A stretch of DNA of 64,000 nt from Hyphomicrobiales bacterium (GCA_900471815.1 UICE01000002.1:491098-555097), one strand, 5' to 3'. Counted from the stretch's first letter, positions 30,069 to 40,699 are shown. Numbers and translations: made by a program. Notes: generated by a model not told the origin, from the sequence alone.

Positions 30069-30090
30069 GCAGGGTTATTTTGAACCCTGC
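30069..30090. terminator. Hairpin between convergent ubiA and the DUF6101 gene
   Basis: GCAGGGTT (30069-30076) pairs perfectly with AACCCTGC (30083-30090) over a six-base loop. It overlaps the stop codon of the - strand gene. Neither strand has a strong T run after the stem, so it may be a weak bidirectional terminator or an mRNA-end structure. Confidence 0.45.
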
Positions 30091-30647
30091 GCAATAATCT
30101 CTTCGCCGCTTATAACCAGACGCAGGCCAAGATCGCCCATTTTGCGGCGGGCAAGAAAGCGCGGACGGCGGCGGCGCGGCTCACGGCCCTGCCGACGGGG
30201 TGTCGGAGCAGAAACAGCGACGGGGCCAATATTGTGGTCGAGCTGGCGAGCAACTCCATCTTCTTCCACCATCATCATCGGCAGCTTGAACATTGACGAC
30301 CATGCGCGCCAATCGGCAGCAACATCGTTGAGGTCATGGGCGACAAGCAATGGGACTGAAAGATGCGGGTCCGTATGCATGAGTTCAAGCGTGACAGTGA
30401 TATCGCCAAGCTCATCTTCCGTTGCGCGGGCCGTAACGCCGCGGAAGGCACATGGTGGAAGAGCAAGCGAAACGGGTAGATTGCTGGCTGGAAGAATCCG
30501 TTTCACCACAGCGCCCCGTTCATGCAGTGTGAAGGTGATGTCGCCGCGATCATCGCGTGTCGCATAAGTTACTGTCTGTGGCAGGTGGAATGGGTCAAGC
30601 CGGAATTCCCGACCCGCCCAAACCGGCTTTGCTCCGGCTTTGTTCAT
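30075..30647 (-). CDS. DUF6101 family protein
   Basis: The 190-residue protein is soluble, with repeated beta-strand stretches (REFRLDPFHLPQTVTYATRD, then RGDITFTLHERGAVVKR and EDELGDITVTLELMH) and a basic linker APTPRRQGREPRRRRPRF near residue 155. This corresponds to DUF6101, found in Rhizobiales; the function is unknown. The Arg-rich linker could contact nucleic acid or membrane lipids, which is only a suggestion. The 224-nt gap upstream (30648-30871) holds no repeat and no clear promoter. Confidence 0.8.
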   Translation of the reverse strand: MNKAGAKPVWAGREFRLDPFHLPQTVTYATRDDRGDITFTLHERGAVVKRILPASNLPVSLALPPCAFRGVTARATEDELGDITVTLELMHTDPHLSVPLLVAHDLNDVAADWRAWSSMFKLPMMMVEEDGVARQLDHNIGPVAVSAPTPRRQGREPRRRRPRFLARRKMGDLGLRLVISGEEIIAQGSK

Positions 30648-30871
30648 TTGACGCCTTCTGTCGATCCTGAGAGCCGGTTTTCCGGTCTTCTCTGATGTTT
30701 ATTTCCCTGTAAGGACGGACCATTTTCTGGTCTCGTTGGGGACACAGTAGCGTCAACTTTCCCAATACCGCTTAACGAACTGGGTTAACTCTTTCTGATT
30801 AGATGGAATGGTTATCGAAACCCGACCTGCCCCAAGACTTTGGTAAGGAGCGTGAATAAAGGGTTGCGATT

Positions 30872-32287
30872 TCAGATGACCTTGCCGGGATTCATAACGC
30901 CTGCAGGGTCAAACGATTTCTTGATGCGGCGCATGAGATCGAGCGCAATGGGTGACTTGGTTTCAGACAATTCCTGTCGCTTTAACTGGCCGATGCCATG
31001 TTCCGCCGAGATCGACCCGTTATAGGCGCGGACGATATCGTGAACGCGCTTCGTTACCTCAGCCCAGCGATCAAGAAAGGCTTGTTTATCGGCGCCGACA
31101 GGCTGCGAAATATTATAGTGCAGATTGCCATCGCCCATATGGCCGAATGAAACAATACGGGCGCCAGGAATGAGATCGAGAACCGCTTGATCAGCTTCTT
31201 TGATGAAGTCCGGAATTCTGGCGACGGGTACGGAAATATCATGTTTGATCGAACCGCCTTCGGGTTTCTGCGCATGAGACATGGCCTCGCGCATATGCCA
31301 GAACGATTTTTCCTGCGCAGTACTCTCGGCGATGGTTGCATCATCCACCAGACCGGCCTCGAATGCTTCGGTCAGGATTGCTTCAATGGTTTCCCGCGCG
31401 TCTTCGGCGGAACGCGATGAAGAAATATCAAGCAGAACGTACCAGTTATGCGGCTCCTGCAGCGGATCACGTACACCTTCCGTGTGGGCAACCGAGAACT
31501 CCACACCTATCCGCGGCATCAACTCAAAGCCCGTCAAGGATGCGCCTGCGTGGCTCTGGGCCATGTTCAACAATTGCAAGGCATTATCGGGACTGGATAG
31601 CCCAACATAGGCAACGCCTTTGCCTTTCGGCAACGGAAACAGTTTCATGACCGCAGCAGTGATAACGCCAAGCGTTCCTTCAGCCCCTATGAAGAGGTCT
31701 TTCAGATCGTAGCCGGTATTGTCCTTCTTGACGGTACGCAAATCATTCAGAATTTCGCCGGTAGGCAAAACAACTTCAACACCGAGGCAGAGTTCCCGCG
31801 TGTTGCCATAGGCCAGAACTGCCGTACCACCAGCATTGGAAGAAAGGTTCCCTCCAACCTGACAAGAGCCTTCAGACCCGAGGGATAGCGGAAACAGCTT
31901 GCCCGCCTGGGCAGCGGCCTCCTGAAGTTTCTGCAATACAACCCCGGCTTCCACAATGGCCAGATTTCCAGCAGGATCAATGCTGCGGATTTTGTTCAAC
32001 CGCGAAAGCGACAGGACAATTTGAGTTCCAGTACCATCTGGTATTTGCCCCCCCACAAGACCAGTATTCCCGCCTTGTGGGACGATGGCGGTTTCCGTTT
32101 CGGTCGCCAATTTGAGAATGGCCGAAACTTCATCGACATTTGAGGGGCGCAATACCAGCGAGGTCTTGCCGCCAAATTTATCCCGCGGCTCGATAAGGTA
32201 TGGCTCAATGTCATTGGCACTGCGTAAAGCATAAGCTTCACCTACTATTGCTACAAAACGTTCAATCAAATTCTGCGTCAGCGTCAT
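30872..32287 (-). CDS. FAD-binding oxidoreductase of the GlcD/D-2-hydroxyglutarate dehydrogenase type
   Basis: The 471-residue protein has an N-terminal PCMH-type FAD-binding domain (VPQGGNTGLVGGQIPDGTG, about 74-92; LSSNAGGTAVLAYGNTRE) and a C-terminal FAD-oxidase domain ending in GSISAEHGIGQLKRQEL. FGHMGDGNLHYNIS marks the substrate and metal site. These enzymes oxidise D-2-hydroxy acids such as D-2-hydroxyglutarate, D-lactate or glycolate; which one is not clear. The start overlaps the sua5 stop by 4 nt, so the two are translationally coupled. Confidence 0.92.
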   Translation of the reverse strand: MTLTQNLIERFVAIVGEAYALRSANDIEPYLIEPRDKFGGKTSLVLRPSNVDEVSAILKLATETETAIVPQGGNTGLVGGQIPDGTGTQIVLSLSRLNKIRSIDPAGNLAIVEAGVVLQKLQEAAAQAGKLFPLSLGSEGSCQVGGNLSSNAGGTAVLAYGNTRELCLGVEVVLPTGEILNDLRTVKKDNTGYDLKDLFIGAEGTLGVITAAVMKLFPLPKGKGVAYVGLSSPDNALQLLNMAQSHAGASLTGFELMPRIGVEFSVAHTEGVRDPLQEPHNWYVLLDISSSRSAEDARETIEAILTEAFEAGLVDDATIAESTAQEKSFWHMREAMSHAQKPEGGSIKHDISVPVARIPDFIKEADQAVLDLIPGARIVSFGHMGDGNLHYNISQPVGADKQAFLDRWAEVTKRVHDIVRAYNGSISAEHGIGQLKRQELSETKSPIALDLMRRIKKSFDPAGVMNPGKVI

Positions 32288-33276
32288 TTTATCTGTTCCA
32301 TTTCGGCTACCGACAACGAGCGGGGCGCTGCGGCGCGAACAAGGCGGTCATTAATAGCCTCACCGAGGCCGTTGAAAGGTATGGGTTCGACGGCAATCAT
32401 TGTGCAATCAACCGCGTCGAGGCGCTTCATGAAGTCGAAGAGGTTGGTTGCAGCCTCGTGCAGGCTGCCCGTCTCGCTGAGATTGAGAATGGCAGCGGCT
32501 TTTGAGTATCCATTTGCACGGTGCGGTCCAAAAGCAAGCAAAGCCTCGCCTGCCATTACGTCATGGACGTTCAACCTCATTGCGGCAGAGGGAGCATAAT
32601 GGGAAGCCATCATCCCCGGTGCCTGAATTGCTGCGCGCTGATCTATGCGGCCAAGCTTCCGGCCAATCACAGCCTCAATCTCTTCAGCAGGGAGGCCGCC
32701 CGGGCGTAGCATCAGGATTGTATCACCATCAACTTTGACAATCGTCGACTCGAGTCCGACTTCTGACGGGCCTGCATCAAGGATCATCGCAATCTTTGAC
32801 CCCAAATCGCCTTCTACAGACAAAGCATTGGTGCCGCTTATCTTTCCGGAAGTATTGGCGCTCGGTGCTGCAAGCGGTCGATCCAATGCCGCGATGATTT
32901 TTCCTGCCACGCCACGGGGCATACGCAGAGCAATAGTGTCGAGCCCGGCCGCTACCAGGGGATGGATTCCGCAGTCCGGTTTCAATGGAAGGACGAGGGT
33001 AAGTGGCCCCGGCCAGAAAGCATTGATCAATTGACGGGAAACCGGATCGATCTCTGCATAACGTTCGGCCATAGCAACATCCGAGACATGGCAGATCAGC
33101 GGATTGAAGTGCGGGCGGCCTTTGGCCTCAAAGATACCGGCAACTGCGCTTCCGTTCGTCGCATCGGCTGCAAGGCCGTATACGGTCTCCGTTGGGATAG
33201 CCACAAGCTTCCCCTGAGCCAACATATCGGCTGCAGCGAGGATCGCCTGTTCGTCCATACCCAAGATTGTAGCCAA
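32284..33276 (-). CDS. L-threonylcarbamoyladenylate synthase (Sua5/TsaC family)
   Basis: The enzyme makes threonylcarbamoyl-AMP for the t6A37 tRNA modification. The 330-residue protein has a YrdC/TsaC domain (about 8-195: VAIPTETVYGLAADATNG, IFEAKGRPHFNPLICHV, RMPRG, PLAAPSANTSGKISGTNA) and a C-terminal Sua5 domain (about 215-330) with APGMMASHYAP. The fused second domain sets it apart from the shorter TsaC of E. coli. An ATG six codons in is a possible alternative start. It is upstream of and overlaps the FAD oxidoreductase gene. Confidence 0.94.
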   Translation of the reverse strand: MATILGMDEQAILAAADMLAQGKLVAIPTETVYGLAADATNGSAVAGIFEAKGRPHFNPLICHVSDVAMAERYAEIDPVSRQLINAFWPGPLTLVLPLKPDCGIHPLVAAGLDTIALRMPRGVAGKIIAALDRPLAAPSANTSGKISGTNALSVEGDLGSKIAMILDAGPSEVGLESTIVKVDGDTILMLRPGGLPAEEIEAVIGRKLGRIDQRAAIQAPGMMASHYAPSAAMRLNVHDVMAGEALLAFGPHRANGYSKAAAILNLSETGSLHEAATNLFDFMKRLDAVDCTMIAVEPIPFNGLGEAINDRLVRAAAPRSLSVAEMEQIK

Positions 33277-33459
33277 GATAGCCTCCAGTGGTCGCCCTGC
33301 CTACACGAATGAGGTGGCGCGCTGCAAGTATTGGCTGATGAACAGCTCGAATGATGTCATGTCTAAAATTGAATCCATCGTGAGAAAGCTTTGGCAATGA
33401 ATCCCAAATAGAGAACGCTGGAGCGTTTGTTTATATAGAGAATCCAGGATTGATCAGCC

Positions 33460-33831
33460 ATGCTTCTACGCCAGTTCATTGCAGCGTCAGCCATCGCCCT
33501 GATAAGCGCCTCCGCTTTAGCAGATTCAATCATTGTCAGCGGAGAAACGGCCAAACCGAATTCGGTATCCTATATTGGTTATGACAGCTTCGATGCCAAC
33601 GGCAATCCAGTCTGCACATCATGCCTTGAACAGACTGCGGAGGAAGCAGCACGCTTGAAAGCTTATGCGGAAAGACGTGCTCGTTCCCGGGAGTATATGG
33701 CGCGCATGCAAGGTAATGCGGCGCCGGCAAATCCCTTGCTTGCCGCGCAGGCATCGGAACCTATAGCCGCTGGCAAATCAATGCCTGCCCCCGACTTAGC
33801 AGAAGCACCGATGCGCGCAGGCGTGAATTAG
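33460..33831 (+). CDS. Small exported protein of unknown function
   Basis: The 123-residue product begins with a clear signal peptide (about 1-21, LISASALA-DS). The mature part has a CTSC motif at about residues 51-54, then a charged helix (AEEAARLKAYAERRARSREY) and an Ala/Pro-rich tail. I recognise no domain family. A single CxxC in an exported protein suggests a disulfide or metal site. It stands alone on the + strand between sua5 and glyS, both on the - strand. Confidence 0.7.
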   Translation: MLLRQFIAASAIALISASALADSIIVSGETAKPNSVSYIGYDSFDANGNPVCTSCLEQTAEEAARLKAYAERRARSREYMARMQGNAAPANPLLAAQASEPIAAGKSMPAPDLAEAPMRAGVN

Positions 33832-33872
33832 GAAACGCCTAAGACAGTTGAGAACTGCTACCTATCTTCCTG

Positions 33873-36167
33873 TCATCCAACAATTTTCGAGAAATCAGCG
33901 ACGGCATCCGTCGCCGCGCGGATACGCGAAAGCAATGCCAGACGATTTGCGCGAATATCGGCATTGTCGTCATTAACCAGTACTTTTTCAAAGAATGAAT
34001 CAACTGGTTCACGCAAAGCACTAAGTGCGATCATCGCGCCGGAAAAGTCTTCTTTTTGAATCGCTTGCGCCGCTTGGCTCTCAGCTTGATTCACCGCGAC
34101 GTATAGGTTCTTTTCCGCATCATCATTGAAAAGATCGGGGTTTACCATGTCTGAAATGGCTGTCCCCTTCTTCTCCTCGGCGCTCAAAATATTGGCGGCA
34201 CGCTTGGTTCCGGCAACAAGATTTTTACCGTCTTCCGTGTTGAGGAAAACAACCAACGCCTCGACACGCCGTGCGATCAGCAAGAGATTATCCGCGTCTG
34301 GTTTAAGCACAGAATCAATCAGATCATGGCGCGCACCGAGGTCGCGCAGATGTACCTTGAGGCGGTCGTGAAAGAACGCCAAGAGATCAAGAAGGATGGG
34401 TTGTGACCGCTCCGAAAGCTGGCCGCGTATCCGCTTTTCAAAACCGGATATCGCGTTGGTGACATCTTCCTCACCATCCACATCACCCGAATTCTGGGCT
34501 GCCTGCGCTTCCTCGAAATGCTCGATCCGCTGCTCGATTTTCTCTTCGCGCAATTGAATGAAGGCGTCTTGGAAAATGGGCAAAAGTTCAATCTTCCAAT
34601 CGCTTGAAAGCAGAAGCCTGATCACGCCGAGCGCCGCGCGCCGCAATGCGAACGGATCTTTCGAACCGGTTGGCTTTTCATCAATAGCCCAGAAGCCGAC
34701 CAGCGTATCCAATTTGTCCGCCAGTGCAACAGCAACCGAAACCAGATCGCTTGGTACAAAATCGGATGGTCCTTGCGGTTTGTAATGCTCCTCAATGGCG
34801 GCAGCCACTGATGGGTGCTCATTCTGCAGAAGTGCATATTTCCGGCCCATGCCACCTTGCAACTCAGGAAACTCGCCAACGATTTCGGTTGTAAGATCGG
34901 CTTTAGCCAAAACCGATGCGCGGCTTGCCAAAACTGGATCGGCGCCTATCCGAATCGCAAGTGCGCGTGCAAGATTTTTAATCCGCGTGACGCGCTCGCC
35001 TTGTGTACCAAGCTTTGCGTGGAAAGTAACATTCAGCGCATCCAAACGTGCCATGCGTTGGTCCAATGGCTTGCTCAGATCAAGGTCAAACTTGATGGCA
35101 GCTGGCGCCAGCGTGTGCATATCTGGCAAATCATGCTGGTCGGTATTCCAGAAGTATAGCGCATCCGAGAGGCGTGCCCGCACGACCTTGCCATTGCCAT
35201 GGGCAATCTCGCGACCGCCATCAGTCGCTTCGATATTGGAAACGAGGATGAACTTATTGGAAAGCTTGTCCGCTTCGCCCTGTTTACGTGTAACAAAGCA
35301 TTTCTGATTGGTCTTGATGGTAAGGCGGATAACCTCAGGCGGAATTGCAAGAAACTCCTCCTCAAATTCGCCCATCAACACCACCGGCCATTCGACGAGG
35401 CCAGACACTTCTTCAAGAAGCGCCTCATCTTCAACAAGCTCAAGTCCCGATGCAAAAGCGATGTTCTGGGCGTCGGAAAGGATAATTTCCTTGCGGCGAT
35501 CCGCATCGAGCACCACCTTCGCCTTTTCAAGCTTGGCAACATAGTCGTCAAAGCGGCGGACGGTGATCGGCTTGCCATCGCTCAGGAAGCGATGACCATA
35601 GGTTACATTGCCAGCTTTCAGACCATCGATCTCAAAATCGACGACAACCGGCTCCTCGGTTTCAGGTCCGAACGTGCAAACAATAGACTGTAGCGGACGA
35701 ACCCAGCGCAAGCTTCCGGATTTGGAAGACGCCGCGCCCCATCGCATGGATTTTGGCCATGGGAATTCGCGGATAATCTTTGGCATCAGCTCCGCAATGA
35801 TCTCTTCAGCGCCGCGCCCGGGTTTCGTCAGATGGGCGACATAAAAATCACCCTTCTTAGGGTCGGTGTGGACATGCGCTTCAGAAATATCATTCAAGCC
35901 TGCTGAACGCAGAAAGCCTGCAATTGCCTGCTCAGGCGCATTGACACTTGGGCCTTTCCGGTCTTCGTGCACATCCTTGGAACGTGCTGTAAGGCCACGT
36001 ATATCGAGCGTAAGACGGCGCGGCGTCCAATAGTCTCCCGCTGCCTCATAGGTCAACCCGGCTTCGACCAAAGCGTCGGTAACCAGCTTCTTCAAATCGC
36101 CAGCAGCCTTGCGCTGCATACGTGCCGGAATTTCTTCCGAGCGGAGTTCGAGCAAAAGATCAGGCAT
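33873..36167 (-). CDS. glyS: Glycyl-tRNA synthetase beta subunit
   Basis: GlyS is the tRNA-binding beta chain of the alpha2beta2 bacterial glycyl-tRNA synthetase. The 764 residues are somewhat longer than E. coli GlyS (about 690). Motifs include the N-terminal [55 protein letters not shown] and [22 protein letters not shown], and a C-terminal DALR-like anticodon-binding region. An acidic insert ([13 protein letters not shown], about residues 555-567) accounts for part of the extra length. Its ATG shares one base with the glyQ stop. Confidence 0.96.
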   Translation of the reverse strand: MPDLLLELRSEEIPARMQRKAAGDLKKLVTDALVEAGLTYEAAGDYWTPRRLTLDIRGLTARSKDVHEDRKGPSVNAPEQAIAGFLRSAGLNDISEAHVHTDPKKGDFYVAHLTKPGRGAEEIIAELMPKIIREFPWPKSMRWGAASSKSGSLRWVRPLQSIVCTFGPETEEPVVVDFEIDGLKAGNVTYGHRFLSDGKPITVRRFDDYVAKLEKAKVVLDADRRKEIILSDAQNIAFASGLELVEDEALLEEVSGLVEWPVVLMGEFEEEFLAIPPEVIRLTIKTNQKCFVTRKQGEADKLSNKFILVSNIEATDGGREIAHGNGKVVRARLSDALYFWNTDQHDLPDMHTLAPAAIKFDLDLSKPLDQRMARLDALNVTFHAKLGTQGERVTRIKNLARALAIRIGADPVLASRASVLAKADLTTEIVGEFPELQGGMGRKYALLQNEHPSVAAAIEEHYKPQGPSDFVPSDLVSVAVALADKLDTLVGFWAIDEKPTGSKDPFALRRAALGVIRLLLSSDWKIELLPIFQDAFIQLREEKIEQRIEHFEEAQAAQNSGDVDGEEDVTNAISGFEKRIRGQLSERSQPILLDLLAFFHDRLKVHLRDLGARHDLIDSVLKPDADNLLLIARRVEALVVFLNTEDGKNLVAGTKRAANILSAEEKKGTAISDMVNPDLFNDDAEKNLYVAVNQAESQAAQAIQKEDFSGAMIALSALREPVDSFFEKVLVNDDNADIRANRLALLSRIRAATDAVADFSKIVG

Positions 36168-37126
36168 TATACGGACTCACTCTTGAAATTCACGCCACCT
36201 GCTTCCGTGAGAAGGAAGGCCTCGCCGCATTGCCGGGCAAGATTGCGTACCCGCAATATATAGCTCTGACGTTCCGTTACCGAAATCACGCCACGCGCAT
36301 CAAGAAGATTGAATGCGTGGGATGCCTTGATGCACTGATCATAGGCAGGCAGGACCATTTTATGCTGAGGGCTGTTATCGCCGTTTTTTGGAGCGCCAGC
36401 GCGCAATAGCGCTTCACATTCCGCTTCCGCATCTTCGAAATGACGGAGCAAGGTGCTTGTATTTGCATGTTCAAAATTATGCCGTGAATATTCCTGTTCG
36501 GCCTGTAGGAATACGTCGCCATAGGTGACTTTCTCGTCACCCTCAAGACCATTGAAATTGAGGTCGTAAACATTGTCCACGCCCTGCACATACATGGCAA
36601 GACGTTCCAGACCATAGGTCAATTCACCCGAAACCGGCGAGCATTCAATTCCGCAAACCTGCTGAAAATAGGTAAATTGCGACACTTCCATGCCGTCACA
36701 CCAGCACTCCCAACCGAGACCCCAGGCACCCAATGTCGGACTTTCCCAGTCATCCTCGACGAAACGGATATCGTGCATCAAAGGATCAAGGCCGATAGCC
36801 CGCAGCGAGCCAAGATAAAGCTCCTGCAGATTGGGCGGCGATGGCTTCATGATCACCTGATACTGATAATAATGCTGCAACCGGTTTGGATTTTCGCCGT
36901 AACGACCATCTTTCGGGCGGCGTGAGGGCTGCACATAGGCAGCCTTCCACGGCTTTGGTCCAAGCGAACGCAAGGTCGTTGCGGGGTGGAATGTGCCAGC
37001 ACCAACTTCCATGTCATAGGGCTGCAGGATTACACAGCCATGCTGCGCCCAATAATTGTGGAGCGTCAGGATAAGCCCCTGAAACGAGCGGGTCGGGTGC
37101 ATATGATCTGGCAAGGGAGAAGTCAC
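36167..37126 (-). CDS. glyQ: Glycyl-tRNA synthetase alpha subunit
   Basis: GlyQ is the catalytic alpha chain that forms glycyl-AMP. The 319-residue protein has the class II signatures [20 protein letters not shown] and [13 protein letters not shown], with [20 protein letters not shown] and [15 protein letters not shown]. The stop overlaps the glyS start by one base (TAATG), a classic coupling that helps make equal amounts of the subunits. A rhizobial palindromic repeat (37177-37224) lies upstream, between this gene and the TPR gene. Confidence 0.97.
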   Translation of the reverse strand: MTSPLPDHMHPTRSFQGLILTLHNYWAQHGCVILQPYDMEVGAGTFHPATTLRSLGPKPWKAAYVQPSRRPKDGRYGENPNRLQHYYQYQVIMKPSPPNLQELYLGSLRAIGLDPLMHDIRFVEDDWESPTLGAWGLGWECWCDGMEVSQFTYFQQVCGIECSPVSGELTYGLERLAMYVQGVDNVYDLNFNGLEGDEKVTYGDVFLQAEQEYSRHNFEHANTSTLLRHFEDAEAECEALLRAGAPKNGDNSPQHKMVLPAYDQCIKASHAFNLLDARGVISVTERQSYILRVRNLARQCGEAFLLTEAGGVNFKSESV

Positions 37127-37176
37127 CGTGCGGCCTTTTCATTACTGGAAATAACAGAGAATGCGTGTTTCGTTTG

Positions 37177-37224
37177 GAGCATGATCTTGTCCGTAAAGTC
37201 ATGCAACTTTTCGGGATCATGCTC
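37177..37224. repeat. Rhizobiales-type GAGCATGATC palindromic repeat
   Basis: The arm GAGCATGATC (37177-37186) and its exact inverse GATCATGCTC (37215-37224) flank a second pairing, CCG-AAAGT with ACTTT-CGG, so nearly the whole 48 bases fold into one stem. Elements of this shape are widespread between genes in rhizobia. It may act as a terminator or stabiliser for the upstream TPR transcript. Confidence 0.8.
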
Positions 37225-37263
37225 TAAGACGTGCATACAGACCGGTCAAGTGGAACGAAGAAA

Positions 37264-39066
37264 TCAGCCCTTCTTGTCGGGTGCTGGAGCCGGAGCTGGC
37301 GGCGTTGGTGGCTCAGGTACCTGAACGCCGTTCTTTGCCACACCGGGATTCTTTTCTTCTGGAAGTCCGTTTTTCAGCTTTTCCTCGATCTTGACCAGAT
37401 CTTCAGGCTCAGGCTTGGAATCGCGCGCATGCGCCCATTGGAAAGTCGCCTCAAGCTTGCGGCCCGCACGCCAGTAAGCATCACCAAGGTGATCATTGAT
37501 TGTAGCATCTTCGGCGCGCAGTTTTACTGCCTGCTCAAGCTGAGTGACGGCTTCATCGTAACGGCCCAAACGATAATAGGCCCAGCCCAATGAATCGACG
37601 ATATAGCCGTCCTGTGGCCTTGCTGCTACGGCTTTCTTGATCAAATCCAGCCCCTGTTCGAGCTTGATATTCATATCAATCCACGAATATCCAAGATAGT
37701 TCAGGACCTGTGGCTGATCGGGGTAGAGTTCCAGCGCTTTCAGGAAATTCGGCTCCGCCTTGTCCCATTCCTTCAGGCGCTCATAGGAAATTCCACGCTG
37801 ATAGAAGATCGTCCAGTCATTTCGGGTAGGCTGCTTTAAAACGGCAACGGCCTTGTCGTAGGTTTCAGCTGCCTGCTTGAAATTTTTATCCTGGGCGTAA
37901 ATGCTGCCTATAGCCAGATATGTACGCATATCTTCCGGATTGCTTTCAAGCAAAACACCAAGATGCTTGATAGCTTCGTCATTCCGTTTCAGAACGGCGA
38001 GATTAATCGCAAGCTGCATTTCGGCATCGCGCCTATAGGCGGAATCCTTGGCAATTTTGCCAAAATACTCGATTGCTTTCTCCGGCTGTTCAAGCTTCGC
38101 ACTCAGATCGCCCAGTTGATAAAGGGTAGCATCATGGTCCGGGCGAAGTGGCAGGGACATTTGCAGATATAATTTCGAAAAGGCTTCCGCGCCACCATTA
38201 TCGATTGCTGTCGCAACGACATATAATACCTCGGATGCCCCCTGTTGCGGGGTCTCAATCAGAGGTTTGATCGTTTTTGCGCTCGCTATCTGCTTGGCAA
38301 ATTCGACAAGAACCATGCGTCCCGACAGAACATCAATTGCTTCCTTGACCAGTGCTTCAGCGCCTGCCTTGTCACCATTGCGAATTTTGAACGAAGCATA
38401 TGCCTCGACCAAGCGTTCATACGTGTCAGGAGCAGCAGCTATATTGGCCTTGTTGTCCAAGGCGCTTTGATAAAACTCTGCCGCCTTTTTCTTCTGACCC
38501 GCCATGTCCGCAATCAGCGCCGAACTATAGGCCTTGAAAAGCGTGAAGCCTTCCGGCCCCTTCAACTTGTCAATCATTGCCAAAGCCTCGTTGGGCTTGC
38601 CGGCACCGGCTTTGGCAAAAGCTGCAATCAGTCCAGTCACCATACGATCCAGATCAGACTGGAGCGACAGCATCATCAATGTTTCGACCTGGCGGTATTG
38701 TTTCTTGTTGAGAGCATCAATTCCAAGCGCCAGACGCGAGAAACGCTCTATTTCAGGCACAGCCTTCAACTCGGCAGCCAGCGGCAATGCTTCCTTGAAC
38801 TGGCCGTTCGTCAAAAGAACAAGCAGGAGGCTTTGACGCAGCTCCGTATTTTTGGGATCATAGGTCAGTGCCTGCCGATAAAACGCTATGGCGCTATCAA
38901 AATCATTGTCGCGCTCTGCAGTCCGAGCTGAAAGAAAAGCGCCCGACAAGTTTCCGGTATTTATCACTGGCGTCTGTGTCGTGGTCGCTGCCGCCGGGAT
39001 CGCACCGCCTATCATGGCAGCCAGTGTAGCTCCTACAATCGAGCCGAGCATTTTACTGCGCTGCAT
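37264..39066 (-). CDS. Large tetratricopeptide repeat protein, exported
   Basis: The 600-residue protein has a signal peptide (about 1-27, AIPAAA-TT) and an almost continuous array of TPR helices: FDSAIAFYRQALTYDPKNTE near residue 57, then repeats around 310-345, 380-410, 430-470 and 490-540 (RYDEAVTQLEQAVKLRAEDA). The C-terminus is Pro/Ala-rich (PEPPTPPAPAPAPDKKG). TPRs mediate protein contacts; in this position in Rhizobiales the protein is conserved but unassigned. It lies downstream of the polyprenyl diphosphate synthase gene and upstream of glyQS on the same strand. Confidence 0.9.
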   Translation of the reverse strand: MQRSKMLGSIVGATLAAMIGGAIPAAATTTQTPVINTGNLSGAFLSARTAERDNDFDSAIAFYRQALTYDPKNTELRQSLLLVLLTNGQFKEALPLAAELKAVPEIERFSRLALGIDALNKKQYRQVETLMMLSLQSDLDRMVTGLIAAFAKAGAGKPNEALAMIDKLKGPEGFTLFKAYSSALIADMAGQKKKAAEFYQSALDNKANIAAAPDTYERLVEAYASFKIRNGDKAGAEALVKEAIDVLSGRMVLVEFAKQIASAKTIKPLIETPQQGASEVLYVVATAIDNGGAEAFSKLYLQMSLPLRPDHDATLYQLGDLSAKLEQPEKAIEYFGKIAKDSAYRRDAEMQLAINLAVLKRNDEAIKHLGVLLESNPEDMRTYLAIGSIYAQDKNFKQAAETYDKAVAVLKQPTRNDWTIFYQRGISYERLKEWDKAEPNFLKALELYPDQPQVLNYLGYSWIDMNIKLEQGLDLIKKAVAARPQDGYIVDSLGWAYYRLGRYDEAVTQLEQAVKLRAEDATINDHLGDAYWRAGRKLEATFQWAHARDSKPEPEDLVKIEEKLKNGLPEEKNPGVAKNGVQVPEPPTPPAPAPAPDKKG

Positions 39067-39201
39067 GACAAATCCCTCTTTACTGCCTAATTTGAAACGA
39101 TACTGCGAATCCTCAAGGGAACCATGGCCTTTTTACGGTTTTCGCTCAAGTTTTCCTAAAGACTAGCACGGGGTTAGCTTGCACCCCTCATCTGACGGGC
39201 T

Positions 39202-40218
39202 TCAATTTACCCGGCTGATGCAGAAATCGATTACCTCCAGCAAGGCATCCTTCTGCGGCGAGTGGTCCAGCGGAGCCAACGCGTCACGTGCTATTCCGCC
39301 AAAGTGCCTTGCTCGCTGGATCGTGTCGCTCAATGCACCATAGCGGGTCATCAAGCCTTTGGCTTTTTCCAAGCCCTTGTCGTCATTAACGCCGTTTTCA
39401 AGCGCTTCCTTCCAGAATTGCCGCTCTTCCGAGCTGCCCCGACGATAGGTAAGGACGACTGGAAGCGTGATCTTGCCCTCACGGAAATCATCGCCGGTAT
39501 TCTTGCCTAGATCTTTGGCATTGCCACCATAATCCAACGCGTCGTCGACAAGCTGAAAGGCAAGTCCGAGATTGAGGCCATATGAACGTAGCGCCTGCCG
39601 ATCGGTCTTCGACGCAGCGGCAATTATCGGCCCCACTTCCGCAGCAGCAGAGAAGAGCGCCGCAGTCTTCGCTTTGATGACGGCAAGATATTCATCTTCC
39701 GTCGTTTCAAGGTTTTTTGCCGCCGAAAGCTGCATCACTTCGCCTTCAGCAATGACCGATGCAGAGGTAGCGAGCACATCCAGTGCTTCCAGCGAACCAA
39801 CTTCCACCATCATTTTAAAGGCTTGACCAAGCAGGAAGTCGCCAACGAGAACGCTTGCCTGATTGCCCCAGATCATTCGCGCAGTACTTTTTCCACGGCG
39901 CAGATCGCTCTCATCCACCACGTCGTCGTGAAGCAGCGTAGCGGTATGCATGAATTCAACGCTGGTCGCCAGCTTCACATGGCCATCGCCCTCATAGCCG
40001 AACATGCGTGCGGCAGCCAGTGTGATCATCGGGCGCAAACGCTTGCCACCTGAGGAAATCAGGTGATTGGCAACGTCCGGGATCATTTCAACATCAGATC
40101 CTGCTTTAGACAAAATCAGTTCATTGACCCGCCCCATATCCGCCTTGGTCAAATCGACCAGGGGCTGAACCGACCCAGAACTGCTTTTCTTCTCTTCAAG
40201 ACTGACAACAACGCCCAA
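39202..40218 (-). CDS. Polyprenyl diphosphate synthase (octaprenyl/decaprenyl type)
   Basis: Builds the long isoprenoid chain for ubiquinone. The 338-residue protein shows both Asp-rich motifs: LLHDDVVDESDLRRGKST (FARM) and FQLVDDALDYGGNAKDLGKN (SARM), with GGKRLRPMITLAAARM near residue 54. Chain length (C40 or C50) cannot be fixed by eye. The start is TTG at 40218: GGAG lies seven bases upstream and no ATG gives a full-length protein. The substrate units come from the MEP pathway (dxs, ispE in this window) and the product feeds ubiA. Confidence 0.93.
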   Translation of the reverse strand: MGVVVSLEEKKSSSGSVQPLVDLTKADMGRVNELILSKAGSDVEMIPDVANHLISSGGKRLRPMITLAAARMFGYEGDGHVKLATSVEFMHTATLLHDDVVDESDLRRGKSTARMIWGNQASVLVGDFLLGQAFKMMVEVGSLEALDVLATSASVIAEGEVMQLSAAKNLETTEDEYLAVIKAKTAALFSAAAEVGPIIAAASKTDRQALRSYGLNLGLAFQLVDDALDYGGNAKDLGKNTGDDFREGKITLPVVLTYRRGSSEERQFWKEALENGVNDDKGLEKAKGLMTRYGALSDTIQRARHFGGIARDALAPLDHSPQKDALLEVIDFCISRVN

Positions 40219-40477
40219 AATGAAACTCCTACTGTCTTGGCCTTGCGCCTGATTCCGAGGACCAGATTTGATCTTCAGAAAGGATTGCGAGCCAAATCAA
40301 AATATCACTACGCCCGGTAAAATCTTGCAAGATGCGCGGCGCTGCAATGCGGCGACACCTTATTTTGACTGCCTATAACCCGCAAGCGGCGAATTGGCGC
40401 GCAGAATTGGTACAGGCCACAAATTCGTGATAAAGCCAGTGGCCCTTCTCCCCATCCCTTTCGAAACGGTAGTTCAG

Positions 40478-40699
40478 ATGATCGAAATAATGCGCCTCAA
40501 CGACCCTGTTCTGATTTCATTCGTCGAATCATTATTGAAAGATGCACAGATCAAATATTTTATCGCTGATGCCAATATGAGCGTACTTGAAGGGTCGCTT
40601 GGTGTTCTCGCCCGGCGCGTGATGGTCGATTCAGAATTTGAAAAAGAGGCGCGCCAGTTGCTGACAGACGCGGGAATCGAGCAGGAGCTTCGCGGCTAG
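40478..40699 (+). CDS. DUF2007 domain protein
   Basis: The 73-residue protein carries the DUF2007 pattern: MIEIMRLNDPVLISFVESLL, then FIADANMSVLEG and RRVMVDSEFEKEARQLL. The family is sometimes called a putative signal-transducing protein, but no function is proven. I chose the ATG at 40478 since the family begins a few residues before LNDPV; the frame opens 28 codons earlier with unrelated sequence. It is 3 nt ahead of the methyltransferase gene and divergent from the polyprenyl synthase gene. Confidence 0.85.
   Translation: MIEIMRLNDPVLISFVESLLKDAQIKYFIADANMSVLEGSLGVLARRVMVDSEFEKEARQLLTDAGIEQELRG

Noticed and set aside
38245..38931. Open frame of 228 codons on the + strand
   Set aside because: Antisense to the TPR protein gene; no domain and no ribosome site.
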